This document shows, in pieces, positions 21,974 through 33,139 of a stretch of 64,000 nucleotides of DNA. The position numbers were made by a program, and so were the translations under genes. Position 1 is the first letter of the stretch. The number at the start of each line of letters is the position of its first letter. The stretch is from contig JAWNGF010000006.1 of the NCBI GenBank assembly GCA_037039685.1, forward strand, positions 2,728,001-2,792,000. The letters are read 5' to 3'. The notes under the pieces were generated by a model that searched no databases, was not told where the DNA came from, and saw only the letters and a list, made by a program, of their open reading frames with translations. Origin of the DNA: Ceratobasidium sp. AG-K (taxonomy: Eukaryota; Basidiomycota; Agaricomycetes; Cantharellales; Ceratobasidiaceae).

Positions 21974-22515
21974 CATACGACTCCGGCCCGCCCAAGTGGC
22001 CGTCTAGTCCAAGTACCGCCCGTCGACACGCGAATCCAACCGAGACCGCAAGCTCCAGCCAGAAAGACCCGATGGATTCGGACAAGTGCAGCGAGGCATT
22101 TCCCATGTGTTCCAGACGTGGCATCATTAAGTATCAGAGCACACCGGGCAGCCGAGGCCAACTGGCGAGACGCGAGTCGAATCGGTCAACCGAGTCTAAT
22201 TATCCACAAGTCCACAATTGTCAGACTCCGGTTGGTCGTGATTATCTCCGCACGGGCTCGGCCGGCGGCAAGCCACGAGTTAGGAACCCGGCGGTTCGAA
22301 TCGAGACCAATTCGGGCGCTTGACCCCGCGTTCCTTCGGTCGTGCGCGACGAGTGACAATGCAGCCCGTGATGAAGTGGACAAGTCTCCGTCCGAGCTGA
22401 TCCTAGAATTGATATATAAACCTGTGTTCTGAGCTGGTTTGGTATCATGCTCCACCAGCATACAGCAAGCCTCATTCACTTGTTCGCTCAGCAACCTATT
22501 ACTACCTCACACATC
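21974..22515. other. Intergenic: divergent promoter region
   Basis: Lies between the minus fragment and the plus-strand B12D-like gene. A TATATAA is at 22412. The open plus frames here have no good ATG. Confidence 0.4.
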
Positions 22516-22948
22516 ATGTCTGCTGCTTCCACCCAAATCCCTCACGGCCGTGTTCCCCACCAGTACCCCCCTCTGCCTAGCCGCGGGCTCACTGGCTTGC
22601 CTTACATCCGCAAGCACTTTTATGTGCCCGAGGTGAGTTGGGACTTGACATGACTTGCTCGGAGCTAACTGGTTATTAGGTTATCCCCATCGTCTGTGTA
22701 GTCGTTGGCGCCCTCAGCATGGGTGTTTACTTTAGCGTAAACGGCTCTAAAGCGTAAGTCAAGCCCTTTACCCACTTTTTCATACTAATGTCGACTTTAG
22801 GAACGACGTCCAATGGCAAGTTCGCACTCAGCCCTGGCTCAAGACCCCCACCAACCAGGTCCGGTGGGACGGCAATGGCGGAGTCCGTGAGTCCATCCAG
22901 AAGGATCTCGAGGCAGCCAAGCAAAAGGCCAAGAGCCTCATAGAGTAG
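22516..22948 (+). CDS. B12D / complex I MLRQ-like small mitochondrial membrane protein
   Basis: Three exons (22516-22632, 22680-22753, 22801-22948) join in phase to a 112-aa protein. After a Pro-rich N-terminus comes RKHFYVPEVIPI, a single membrane helix (IPIVCVVVGALSMGVYF), then a DVQWQVRTQPW tract and a charged C-terminal helix. This layout (one N-terminal membrane span and a short soluble tail) matches the B12D/NADH-ubiquinone reductase MLRQ subunit family, whose members sit in mitochondrial respiratory complexes. Introns are 47 bp each, with a TACTAAT branch site in the second. An AT-rich promoter with a TATATAA near 22412 lies upstream. Confidence 0.8.
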
Positions 22949-24636
22949 ATTAGAGACATTTTGACTTTTTCATTGTATACTAGTGCTTTCCATGTTGTAT
23001 CTCGTATGCCATATGTTCTTTTCCATGCACAAAGTGTGTTGTGAACTGGGTGGGAATTTTGAGTCGGTCGAACATACTTGCTTTGCCCTTGCCCCCCTGT
23101 TGCATTCCTCAGAGGCGATTCCTTTGATCCAATCGCTGGAATTCATAGACACCCTTTTTGTGACCGGCTGCCCCGGGGTACTCGCTCTGGCACTTACATA
23201 AGGAACCAACGGTTGCTTGCAGCTAAATAGGTATTTGTGGAAGCTCGTCGCCCCTGCGATCGAACAGGCGTCGTGGTTCACGCCTAGGCAATCAAATCAC
23301 CCGCTCCACATGCCAACGGCTTTGCAGAAGTACAGCATACATGCGTGGTTGTGTGCGAACCACAGATATGTTCAATTGAAATAAACATCTAGTGGTCGTA
23401 CATTGCTATTGGTGGCCTATCATTAGCGTGAGGGCAATTGACAACTAATGATTTGGGGGAGGCGCTTGGGCTCCACCCCGGTCAAATTAAGATGAGCTGG
23501 GGGTTGAGATCGGTCTCCGCCTAAAACGATCAATTTAGTACTATTTTGTTGATCATTCGCGAACTTAAGACACCTGGTTTCGTACTACCTTCATGCTTGT
23601 TTGACAGCCTATATGCGTGTTGTTGTGGCCCAATTCGCTAGCCGTGTCGTGCTTTATGGACAAAGTCTCTGGTCATTGGGAATATTCTCATAGCTTGTTA
23701 TGTTTTTGACTGAGGAACAAAGCGTGGTGCTGGGACTCTCATTTCGTACTCGGCCGCATTGCAGCACATCTGAGTATGAAAACCGGGGGCGTTGTGCATA
23801 ATTCTACACCTTACTTGGTGCTGCGACTCAACCGAGGGCGTCGGCGTCAACGGTATTTGTATAACATCCCTTCGACTCGCACACTTATCGCCGAGCTACC
23901 GCGATAATACACAGTCGTTCCAGAGCACAAGGTTCGGTAAGGCATTTCAATCAATGGACCCAAATCACTTCCGGTAGGGATCATAACAATAGACTTAGGA
24001 GTGAATATCTTGCTCTCGATGCCTTCAAGAAAGCGGTAGAAGCTCCTGAGACACGTAACAATATGCGTACCCCAAGTGGTAGAGCAACGAGTAGTCCTGC
24101 AAGCTTCGTCTCGCTCAATTTGGCTGAAATCAACGTCCGCGCTGCCGCTGGTCAGCAACCCTTGACTGCCAAACGGTGAGAATCACTAAGTTTGTGGCTT
24201 TGCACCATGCTGATTCTCGTAATTAGATGTGTAGGTCACGGTCGGTTCATCTTACCCTTCTTCAAATGTCCGCATTTCGTAGATATCCCCCAACAACACC
24301 CTAATATCCCTTATTCTGATTCCAAGGTTTATTTCATCTGAATGCCCGTTACCTGCGTTTAACTCTGACTTTCTCGAGCCCAATACCGTTGATTCCAAGA
24401 TGTGGTTCAACTGTTCGGATTTGACCACTGATATGGAGGTTTTTACAGTTAAACGGTCTGACGGCTGGGCGGGATTCAACTTGCTGGTATGTTGCATATT
24501 TATTCAAGTGCTACAGAAGACTAACTCGAGCATCATAATCAGAATAGCAGCGCTCTGTAGGATATCTGCGTTTCGACTGATTCACAAAAGATGTATTTTG
24601 TGGGCAACTCTCCAATGGAATTGACGTCTGCTGGAC
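22949..24636. other. Intergenic, no gene supported
   Basis: The first domain of the oxidase relic might be expected near 23.8-24.4 kb but no copper motif is visible. A minus ORF at 23847-24158 has no clear start or family. Confidence 0.4.
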
Positions 24637-25755
24637 TAATAATGATGCATATAGCCGCAGCCGACAGTCATTACGCCAAGATTCAGATCGCTACATTCGC
24701 CCTGATTCCAATTGGTGAGCACTATCAATCTTTCATCAAACTCGATCAACCTGTTGCAGACTACATCATTCGTACAGCTACTGTTGTCCTTCCATAGTTG
24801 ATCAACGGATATACCGTGCTCTCGTACACCACTACAGGCACTACGGGCAGCGGACTTGCCAGCGCGAATGTGCTTCCTGCTGCTAAGGATGCGGTACGCA
24901 TATGACTTCTTGCCACGCTGTCGTTATGTAACCCATTAAAGCCGAAGTATATTGACTATGCTGGGAGCATTGTAAATGATGACGTTGATCTCGTCCTGGC
25001 CAAGTTGGCCCCTTATCTGGACAATCCTCCCCCTCAGGGCAAGGCAGATGAGACCATTACATTAAATGTGACTCGGAACGATGAGTTTGGCTGGGTTCTC
25101 GACGGTAATATCCAGTCAATTATTTCACAAATTCATCATGGCGACTCCTATAATCAAAGGAAACACTTGGGTTCCGTCTGCCGACAACAGCACTCCCTTG
25201 CTTTCCAACCGGCGAAATCTTCTCCCTCGACTCCAAGGTCAACTTCTCATACCCCAACGGCTCGCTTGTCGACCTCATTTTTACTGTCGCGGCTGGAGAC
25301 ACAGCTATCCATCCGCCTCACCCTATGTATAAGCATGGTATCAAAGGATGGTTCCTCGGCTCGGGCTCAGGTACCTTTCCTTACTCCACCATCCAGGACG
25401 ATATCAACGTTGGCTGCTCCGGTATCAACGTTGGGAACCCCCCCCCTCTTGGTGGCGAATTTCTCACCGTAGGTATTATTGTTCCGTCACCGGCTTGCCG
25501 CTGACTTTTATCCCGCAGCCTGTCGACTTGACGGGCCATGCATGGTCCGCTGCGCATTTCTGTGCCATTGATCCAGGCCCAATCACCCTTCACTGTCATA
25601 TTGATGCTCATCTGGCAACAGGGATGGCTATTGGTGCGTTGAAGTAATGATACCATCGCTTTATACTGACGTAGCTACCCAGTCCTGTTGGAGGGCTGGG
25701 AAAGCTTGTGCCCGGCTACGTCCCGGAATACTACCTTAACAAGAATAAGCCGTAA
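24637..25755 (+). pseudogene. Laccase-like multicopper oxidase relic
   Basis: Pieces of the second and third cupredoxin domains occur in order. They are SHYAKIQIATFALIPI then, across a 45-bp intron, DYIIRTATVV; ETITLNVTRNDEFGWVLDG; a copper-site region HPPHPMYKHGIKGWFLGSG; and LHCHIDAHLATGM with the C-terminal VLLEGWESL. Lesions are an in-frame TAG at 24795-24797, a frame shift near 25190-25210 and another near 25710. In the first copper cluster the expected HPxHLHGH has become HPPHPMYKHGI, losing ligands. Domain 1 was not found. Related enzymes oxidise phenols or metal ions outside the cell. This copy is almost certainly dead. Confidence 0.7.
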
Positions 25756-26479
25756 TCGGTAATCGGGAGTTTGTATTCGATCCAAGGATTGATTACACTT
25801 GATTCGATTGCTTTTTCCGTTTCTATTTCTTTGGAATCGAACTGTATATATACCCTCAATATTTCCTGCTTATAAATAGTAGTTTAGTGCAGTCGTAGTT
25901 TCAAGGCGGCACCTGGACATGAGCGAACACCTTGAACTGTTTAGGCTGCTCTATGCTCCAGCTTGGCCCTCACGCAGCATGTGTATTGCTAGACCCATTG
26001 AGCAGATCACGTCCACCTGAGCCCCATATACAGAAGTTAAACAACCAGAATAGTGTGGTCAGACACGCACGGAGCAAAATCCATTCGAAAAATCAATTGT
26101 CCTATAGGTATTGAGGCAGGTCCGTGGTCGAATCTTTGAACATGTCGGTTTTAGCCAAGGAAGCCCCCCAATTTCCTGAATACGAATCGTATCGCAGTGC
26201 CATGCTGAGCTATTGCACCTAAGCTCCTGCCTTGGGGCATGAAAACGAGGCGCCCTTGGATTGATCAGGGAAGAGTTCTTTGAGAGTGCAAATGTAGCTT
26301 GTCATCCAGCTTGAATGACGGTCCCTAGTTACCTTGCCCTTCTGGTAACTTAGTTGGGGCTTAGTACAAACGGATCAGCCTACCGCATATATGTGGTATG
26401 TACTACTATCAATACGCTGGTCTATTTACGAATGACACTTCTCATCAGTTCTGGGGTTCAAATGCAATAGTTGCGGCAG
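25756..26479. other. Intergenic, no gene seen
   Basis: 3' flanks of two converging genes; no coding signal was recognised on either strand. Confidence 0.5.
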
Positions 26480-27510
26480 CTATGTCTCCAGTTTCCCATT
26501 ATAGTTCATGAATTTCCCCGAATCCTCCAGTGTGACTCGCTGTAAAAGTTGAATAATCTCGGATACGACATGAGAGGGCTCTAATGGCGCCTCGGCGGTC
26601 CCCATGTCTATAACCCAATGAGCATAAATGTCGTTGAAATCAAGCTAGTTCCTCACCAGTCTTGACCCATTCCGGATGTACAGATAGTACAATCATGTCA
26701 GGACAGGTTCGGGCTTGTTTATAAGTCTGCGTACACGTCAAAATCCGTTTATAGACTTGTCCAGTATCCGGCAAACGTACCAACATATTAAGGGCAGCCT
26801 TGCTAATACTATAGCTAGTGGAACGAGCCCCTAGGTCTCTTGAAATATACGCCAACCCTGAAGATGTGTTCACAATTACCGGGCGGAAGCTTTTCTTCAG
26901 AAGCGGGTGCATATGCTTCATAACTAAGGCTGGTCCAAGCACATTTGTTGACATGATATTGCTGAATGATGAGCTCTCAAGAGTCAACGGGTCATCTCCG
27001 TCTCCCTGAAATTGTCATGAGACATATCCTGCTGATACTCAACGTCTAGCTCACCGGAAGGGTCTGTGTGACGAGCCCGCATGACAGTTCGGTCAAACGC
27101 ACGCGCATATATAATCATGGGCACTCACGATCGCCGCATTCTGCAGCAAGTAGTCCAGGCCTGCATGGTTAGGAATGGGCCCTACACGGCTTAGTTCATC
27201 CCCCACCCGCCTCGAAGCTTCCACGATCGATTGCTCATTAGTGACGTCCAGAGCCACAATGTGCACCTTTCCGCTGGCATGGTGAGTTGCTAGCGACTCG
27301 ACCAGCTCTTTCAATTGGATTGCCTTGTCCGGGTCTCGGCATGTCGCAAACACCACGTTGTTCGGGTTGCGACCTAGCTGCCTGACTAGTTCTAGACCGA
27401 TGCCACGAGATGAACTGCAGAAGGTCGATGTGGGTTAGATGTCGGACTAACCGGCGTGTCTCAAATGGGGGAGGTCCTCACCCAGTGATTAGCCAACTAA
27501 CCGGCAGCAT
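26480..27510 (-). CDS. Short-chain dehydrogenase/reductase (SDR)
   Basis: A six-exon model (27482-27510, 27129-27414, 27055-27063, 26781-27005, 26657-26726, 26480-26607) joins in phase to 248 aa, the normal SDR length. Residues 8-17 give the NAD(P)-binding TGSSRGIG motif, assembled across the first intron. Then come the DVTNEQS acid region, NAAI, the catalytic YSISKAA (Tyr-x3-Lys) and HPEWVKTDMG near the end. It probably reduces or oxidises a small carbonyl compound; the substrate is unknown. It is closest in layout to the C-factor/sniffer-type carbonyl reductases. The third exon is only 9 nt (Thr-Leu-Pro); without it the frame also holds, so the exon may be optional. Confidence 0.85.
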
Positions 27511-27942
27511 TTCAATACCAGTGTCAAACCACGACTAAACTTGCACTAGTCCAAATTTTGGCAATTCCAAGTTTTTCTGTGGCTTGCGATCGTCAGGACC
27601 AGATCCCAGTGACACCTTAACCGGGCCGATACTGGATCCGGACCCGATCATGCTCGGGATTCCCGAGCAACTTTGGTCCAGTAACGGCATCGGGTATTTT
27701 AACCACGCCAGCTCGGGTTAGCTTTGAAATAGCTTATTTTAAACACTTTAGCCTAGACATATGCGTCAGTGTCAACACTGTGCCAACGGTTGCCTTGGTA
27801 AGCGCAATCAGGACTTGTGTGCTCATCGATCGGATGTGTTTGCGAATGAAATCATCGTCGTCATAATTATCGTTACCTCATAAAGGACAAATGTACGGAA
27901 AACATTGGACAGACTGCTGTATTCTTTCGGTAAACTGCTAGA
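27511..27942. other. Intergenic, no gene seen
   Basis: Promoter of the SDR gene and 3' flank of the hydrolase gene. Confidence 0.5.
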
Positions 27943-29577
27943 TTAAGCGGCCTTGGGCGCGACGCCGGGCTGTTGCCAGTAGTAAGTACCAAAGAACTCC
28001 CGGCAGTCGGCCACGAAATCGTCCGCCGACCCAATCGCTGCCTGTTACGCGGGATGAAGATTAGCCGAAAAACTCATGACACATTGGGAATCTGAAACTC
28101 ACAAAATGACCGCCTCGGGTGTGATCTGGTCAAGGCAAATTAATATCTCAGCCTCATTCCGGAAGGGAAGGCCAAGGGAGCTTACATTTGTGCCAAATAA
28201 TAGGACCTTGTTGGGCGATCCACGACCGAGGGCTCAGGAAGAACTCGCCCTCAAAGTGGTGCACACCGAATGGTGCTTGGCCAGAAGGGTTCTCCGCGAA
28301 GGCATCAAAGATGTACTTGTTTCCGTTGAGTTGGTACATGGCCATTCCAGAATGGATAGTGTTCGTATACTGAGAGTAGAGGATAACTGTCAACAGGTCT
28401 ACAACAGAAATTAGTTCCAAGTCAATGCGCATAATGCCATTCATACCATTCAGGAAAGTGGCGCCGACATCGGCGGTAAAGTTGGACCAGTTCTGGATCA
28501 TGACATACTTCTCTCCTACAGAGGTATTAGTTGATGAGACGAGAGCCTTGGGGCGGCGTACCGAGATAGCTCAAAAAGCCTTGTGGGTTGTCATATAACG
28601 TCAGTCCGATCGTAGATACCTTGGTTGTCTGTTCGATGAGATAACCTGTTCCGACCGCCTGGAAGTAGGCGACGAGCTCCAAAAGATGTTTCTCATAGTC
28701 TGGGAGCTGCGAGTCGTCAGTGGCGTTTGCCGGGCGAGGTGCGGGAAATCCTTCGAACAGGCTAGGAGTGCTTTAGGCAAAGTTCCAAGCTAATGCAGGG
28801 GGATACATACGCTAGTTTCATGGTGTCGGCGTGCCTTGTCTGGAGCTGGCGCAAGTTGATCGCACCAAAGTCTCCACCTTGCGCGACATAGGTCTTGTAT
28901 CCGAGAACTTGAGTTACAAGTGTGTTGAAAATACGAGCATTGTCGACCACGGTTGCGTTGACCTTTGGGACGACCTGGGAGTAGGCAATGCCTGGGAGCG
29001 AAGGTGCAATCACATCAAATGCCTGTTGACCAGCGGGCGGATTGACAAGCGGTTTGATGACCTTGTTGAACTCGGACACTGTACTGCCCCATCCGTGGAG
29101 GAGGAGCAACGGGATGGAGTTCTTCGAAGTACTCTTCTCGTAAATGTAGTGGATGGTTGTTCCTTCAATCGTGACGGTGTATTGCTTGAACCTGTGGATG
29201 CCAAGTTAACTCTTGAGCAGAACAAACGGAAATCTACGCACGAGTTCAAGGTCTTCTCTGCAGCTCGCCAATCGAACTTGATAAGAGCGTCCTTGGCCTT
29301 CTTCATCCATGAGAGCCTAGGTTACATAGTATCAGCGTTCAGACTAAAACGAAAATAGAAGGAGAACGTACTCGGTACCATAACTAAAGTCTCCGCCTGG
29401 AACAATTGGAGCGTCTGGGAGGCGCTGAGCTTGAAGTAGAGCCTTCGTACGCTTAATCTCCGAATCAGATACCGAGACCTTGAACGATTTTGGGGTCGCT
29501 GCTACTGCGCTTGTCTCGGCTGCCGCGACAAGACCGGCGGACAAGGCCAGAAGAACCAAGCGAGCGAACGAGGGCAT
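27943..29577 (-). CDS. Secreted epoxide-hydrolase-like alpha/beta hydrolase
   Basis: Eight exons (29372-29577, 29242-29316, 28811-29191, 28562-28761, 28447-28515, 28186-28398, 28103-28125, 27943-28041) join in phase to 421 aa. A signal peptide (MPSFARLVLLALSAGLVAAA) is followed by an EHN-type N-terminal domain (FKVSVSDSEI...RLPDAP). The alpha/beta hydrolase fold follows, with oxyanion motif HGWGST, nucleophile elbow GGDFGA, lid tyrosine region LYSQYT and catalytic histidine in RGGHFAA. Epoxide hydrolases of this class open epoxides to diols through the aspartate. Secretion is inferred from the leader. All three catalytic positions are present. One exon is 23 nt and carries the sequence just before the catalytic His. 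Confidence 0.88.
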
Positions 29578-30930
29578 TACAAACTACGAGCAGAATAGAC
29601 CGGGTTGGGGAAAGGATATCGTCATTCCTCTAGGTATCTCAGGTCTTATAGCCCAACACACGCTCGCCCCACGGCCAGACGCGTGAGTGGAATACCCGCG
29701 TATCACATGGGGTAGTGGGTGGCAAAGCGGGCTAAGTCGTCCAAGCTGACAAAATTGAGCTGACGAACTCGCACTAGTTTCTGTTGTCAGCAAGATGGGG
29801 CTCGGTATCGGCGCACGAACAGTTCCAGAAGAGGCCGGGGACGCAACGCGATGCGGCCCTGGCTGGGGGCACTAGACCAATCTGAGCACGGTCGTGGCAA
29901 CGAAACGCGCGTAATCATGTACAGACAACAGTGCTCGTCATACCATCACAGAAGATCGACAACAATGCAGTTTTTCCCGTACATCAATCGCCAACTTTGA
30001 TTGAGGCTTCCTTCTGAATGCGCCAGTTCGAGAGTCCAGATGACGCATCGACTGAGCCAAGGCCAGGGAACGTAGATGTGTACTCTACATAAACCGGTAG
30101 GCCTAGGCATTTACATCGGAAACTGGAGTTGAGTGAATAGCAAGCAAGGTGAAAACTTGAAGACCCAGCCAGAAGACGCGATCGAGGATCAGGGCCGATC
30201 ATGTGAGACGCCTCATCGAAACCAACAGTGCCAAGCAGTGGAATGCGCGGGGTTTGAAACAGAGAGGAATTTGGCGGCCAATAAATTCCTCCGCGTCTTC
30301 CCTGCTCAGGATTGCAGCCCGCCAACCAGAGTGTCAACCTATATCACAATTAACACCTTATTTGGGATAATCTCCAGGAACACATATTACAGATCAAATT
30401 GGGCCATGGAAGTCAAGCCAGCGCAACGGGTTACCCTCATGTCCCAGAAACTATTCACCCGACCGTGATGCAATGCGACTTTTGCGACTGACAAGCATTT
30501 CCAATGTCGCGAAAAGCTCCACAGCAGACAACCTGCAGTGTTTGGAGATTCACCAGCCCGCGGCTTGAAGCCACCCGAGTGCCAAAGATATCCCTAGAAA
30601 TCTTGGCAGGCTGGTGCCTGTAGGGAGGATTGGGGTGGTGTACAAAAAATGCCCAGGGAACTTTCGGGCGGATCCCTCGAGAAGCCGTACAAACACGGTA
30701 AGGCGCAGTGGTTCGGTGTGGCACTCCTCGGTCTCTTCGCTTCCAGGGATCCGTGGTCGTATTCCCTGATTGCCGGTCACTGGAGCTGGAGCCCTAAACT
30801 CGTATTTGCTCTTGTCTCAGGTTGGTCGTCCGGACGAGACGGCACTTATAATCGTCACCCAATCGTCACATGAAGTGTTCTCTTCTCCCCTCACATCCCA
30901 CTTCAACTTCGCTTCCCCCCCATCTCAACC
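29578..30930. other. Intergenic, divergent promoters
   Basis: Separates two divergent genes. ORFs at 30133-30468 (+) and 30455-30780 (-) show no recognisable protein character. Confidence 0.45.
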
Positions 30931-32602
30931 ATGGGTGTCCCGTCTTTGGATGAATTGAATGACATTGCGGCCCCCATACTTTCGGCGAACAAGTCACTGA
31001 ACTTGGGGGTACGTGATCTGGTCGTTTTTACAAGACAGCTCGCTGATTTTTCGGCTTAGCCCTTCATCATTGCGATGGGGCTCGACGCTGTCCTTGGAGG
31101 CATACTTATCATGCAATGCAGCACATATAGGGCACTTGGACAACGTGACCCAGCATGGATCAAGATCATGGTGTTGTACGTTTTCCTGATGAACATGTGA
31201 GTCTAGTATGTCTCCTCATCTACCGGTCGCAAGTGTTGAAGTCTTCATGTGCTAGGGCAATCACCATGTACACTTGGGCGTGGATATATGATCTCTTTGT
31301 TTTTAACTTTGGCAATTATGTGAGCCACCATTTTTATTTGTTGTGTGGGGCCGCTCATCGCATACAACGACTTAGGGGCTGTTTCTTTCAATAAAATACG
31401 TGAGTTGAACTGTGGAATGTCGCATTGAGGACATTTGCTTACCCGCATTTCAGCTCTCATGGTTTTATGTCCTGGATTCGGCAACTGTAATTGTCGTGCA
31501 AGGGTTTTTTGCCATTCGGGCATGGCGGGTAAGTAGTCAATTATGCAAAACAATACGCAACCTAAGTTATGGTTTCCACAGCTGATAAACAAGAATTGGT
31601 TTGTGCTCATCGTCATTGGTGTATTCGCCCTCGCCGCGTTCAGCGGCGGCATCGCGGTCAAGGTTATGTTCACAGCGTTCGGCTCGACTCTTCGCGCAGG
31701 AGATGTCAAGGTCCCCGCATATATCTGGCTCTTCTGCACTGTCGTTGCAGATCTTACCATCACGATCATTAGTACGTTTTCATCATCTCGCATCCTTTGG
31801 AACACTCACCAATCTGTTATTTCTCCAGTCCTTTACTTTATTATCAAAAACCGTACGGGCTGGTCAGCCACAAATGACATTCTTTCCCGACTCATCCGGA
31901 TGACCTTCGAGTCCCAACTCCCGCCGACGCTGATTGCCATTGGACTTGCGGTGGAATACACTATCAAGGTTCGCCGGTCTGTTCCGGCATGAACTTTTGC
32001 TCCAGTGCTGACCCATCAATAGTACGACAGCTTCGTCGCTATCCCGTTCATTTGCGTACAGGCCAAGTTTTATGGAATTAGTTTGATGCACACACTCAAC
32101 GGGTAAGTTGGCGAATTCCATCTCGGCCCTGATTTTGAGATTGACTGGATAAATAGTCGGGTCAATTTGCGTGGTGGCGAACCTAGCAGTGGTGAGGCTC
32201 ACAGCAGCAGTCAATCCAAGGCGGTTCGATCTGTCCAAAAGGTGAGGGTTCACTTATTATCAGTTGAAATGGTTCTAAACCGCGTTTCAGAACACCAATC
32301 CATACTATACAAACAGTAGGAGAGAAAACCACACCATCCAGGTTGAGACTACGTTCGACGTAGTGCAAGACGATGGGCCGGTTATCCATGTCAGCGCGGC
32401 TTCGGATGAGGGAAAGGACGCTCCTCGGACGAAGCGTCAGAGTGAAGATGGCTTGTCACTCGAATCGTCCGGGTACAAGGTTCCTCGAGACGAGGAAGCG
32501 CGACCTGGGGAGTACCGACTGCAGGACCTAGGAGGAAGGAATCATACTCGACATAACCCCGCGGCGCCATGGGACGACGACAAGAGTCATCTTCCTCTGT
32601 AA
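30931..32602 (+). CDS. DUF6534-like seven-helix membrane protein
   Basis: Ten exons (30931-31008, 31060-31196, 31256-31319, 31376-31399, 31454-31528, 31582-31771, 31829-31968, 32023-32102, 32157-32241, 32291-32602) join in phase to 394 aa. Hydrophobic helices follow one another (PFIIAMGLDAVLGGILI; KIMVLYVFLMNM; SWFYVLDSATVIVVQGFFAIRAW; WFVLIVIGVFALAAFSGGIA; YIWLFCTVVADLTITII; QLPPTLIAIGLAVEY; FVAIPFICVQAKFYGISLM), then a polar cytosolic tail of about 130 residues. The order and the SWFYVLDS motif match the agaricomycete DUF6534 family, which is receptor-like in topology but of unproven function. Exon 4 is 24 nt. Confidence 0.82.
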
Positions 32603-33139
32603 GGGCGTTTGTCGGAGTTTTTCATTTCGGGTCGGGTTTGGTGTCATATTCGTTACTTTTATGTTTGCGTCGTTCGTTATCCTTTGCTATTGCTGTGTCG
32701 TTAGAGGTTTTGTATATGTGGCTTTCAAAGCTGGCTTTGACGTTGCTTTGCTTTGGGGGTGCCGTTCTTAGACTAGCTTACCAGTATCAAACTGGGGGAC
32801 GTTATTCAAATAAGTGCCATATGCTGGCGCAATATGACCCTGTAATGTGTTGCTCTCGTTCTGGCACCGCATTTTCATTTTGGGTGATCATCTTCTAGAT
32901 CAACATCCCAACTTTACATGTTTATTTTCTCGTGAGCACGCGAGGTTCGGAATAGCATGTATTTTGGGGGTACAGCGCCATAGAGTGTCCGTTTCGGGGT
33001 CTGTTTGTCATAGGTTGTGTTACGAAGCGCTTGGTGGCCCGTGCGCCACTCTTCCCCTGAGCGGGAAACTCCGCTCCATTGCCCTTGGCCTCCAACGACG
33101 ACCACGAGCACGACAAAAACGACAACAGCCACGCCAACC
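32603..33139. other. Intergenic, promoter of the zinc-finger gene
   Basis: T-rich 3' flank of the upstream gene, then promoter. The frame upstream of 33140 is open to 33017 but lacks an ATG. Confidence 0.5.
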
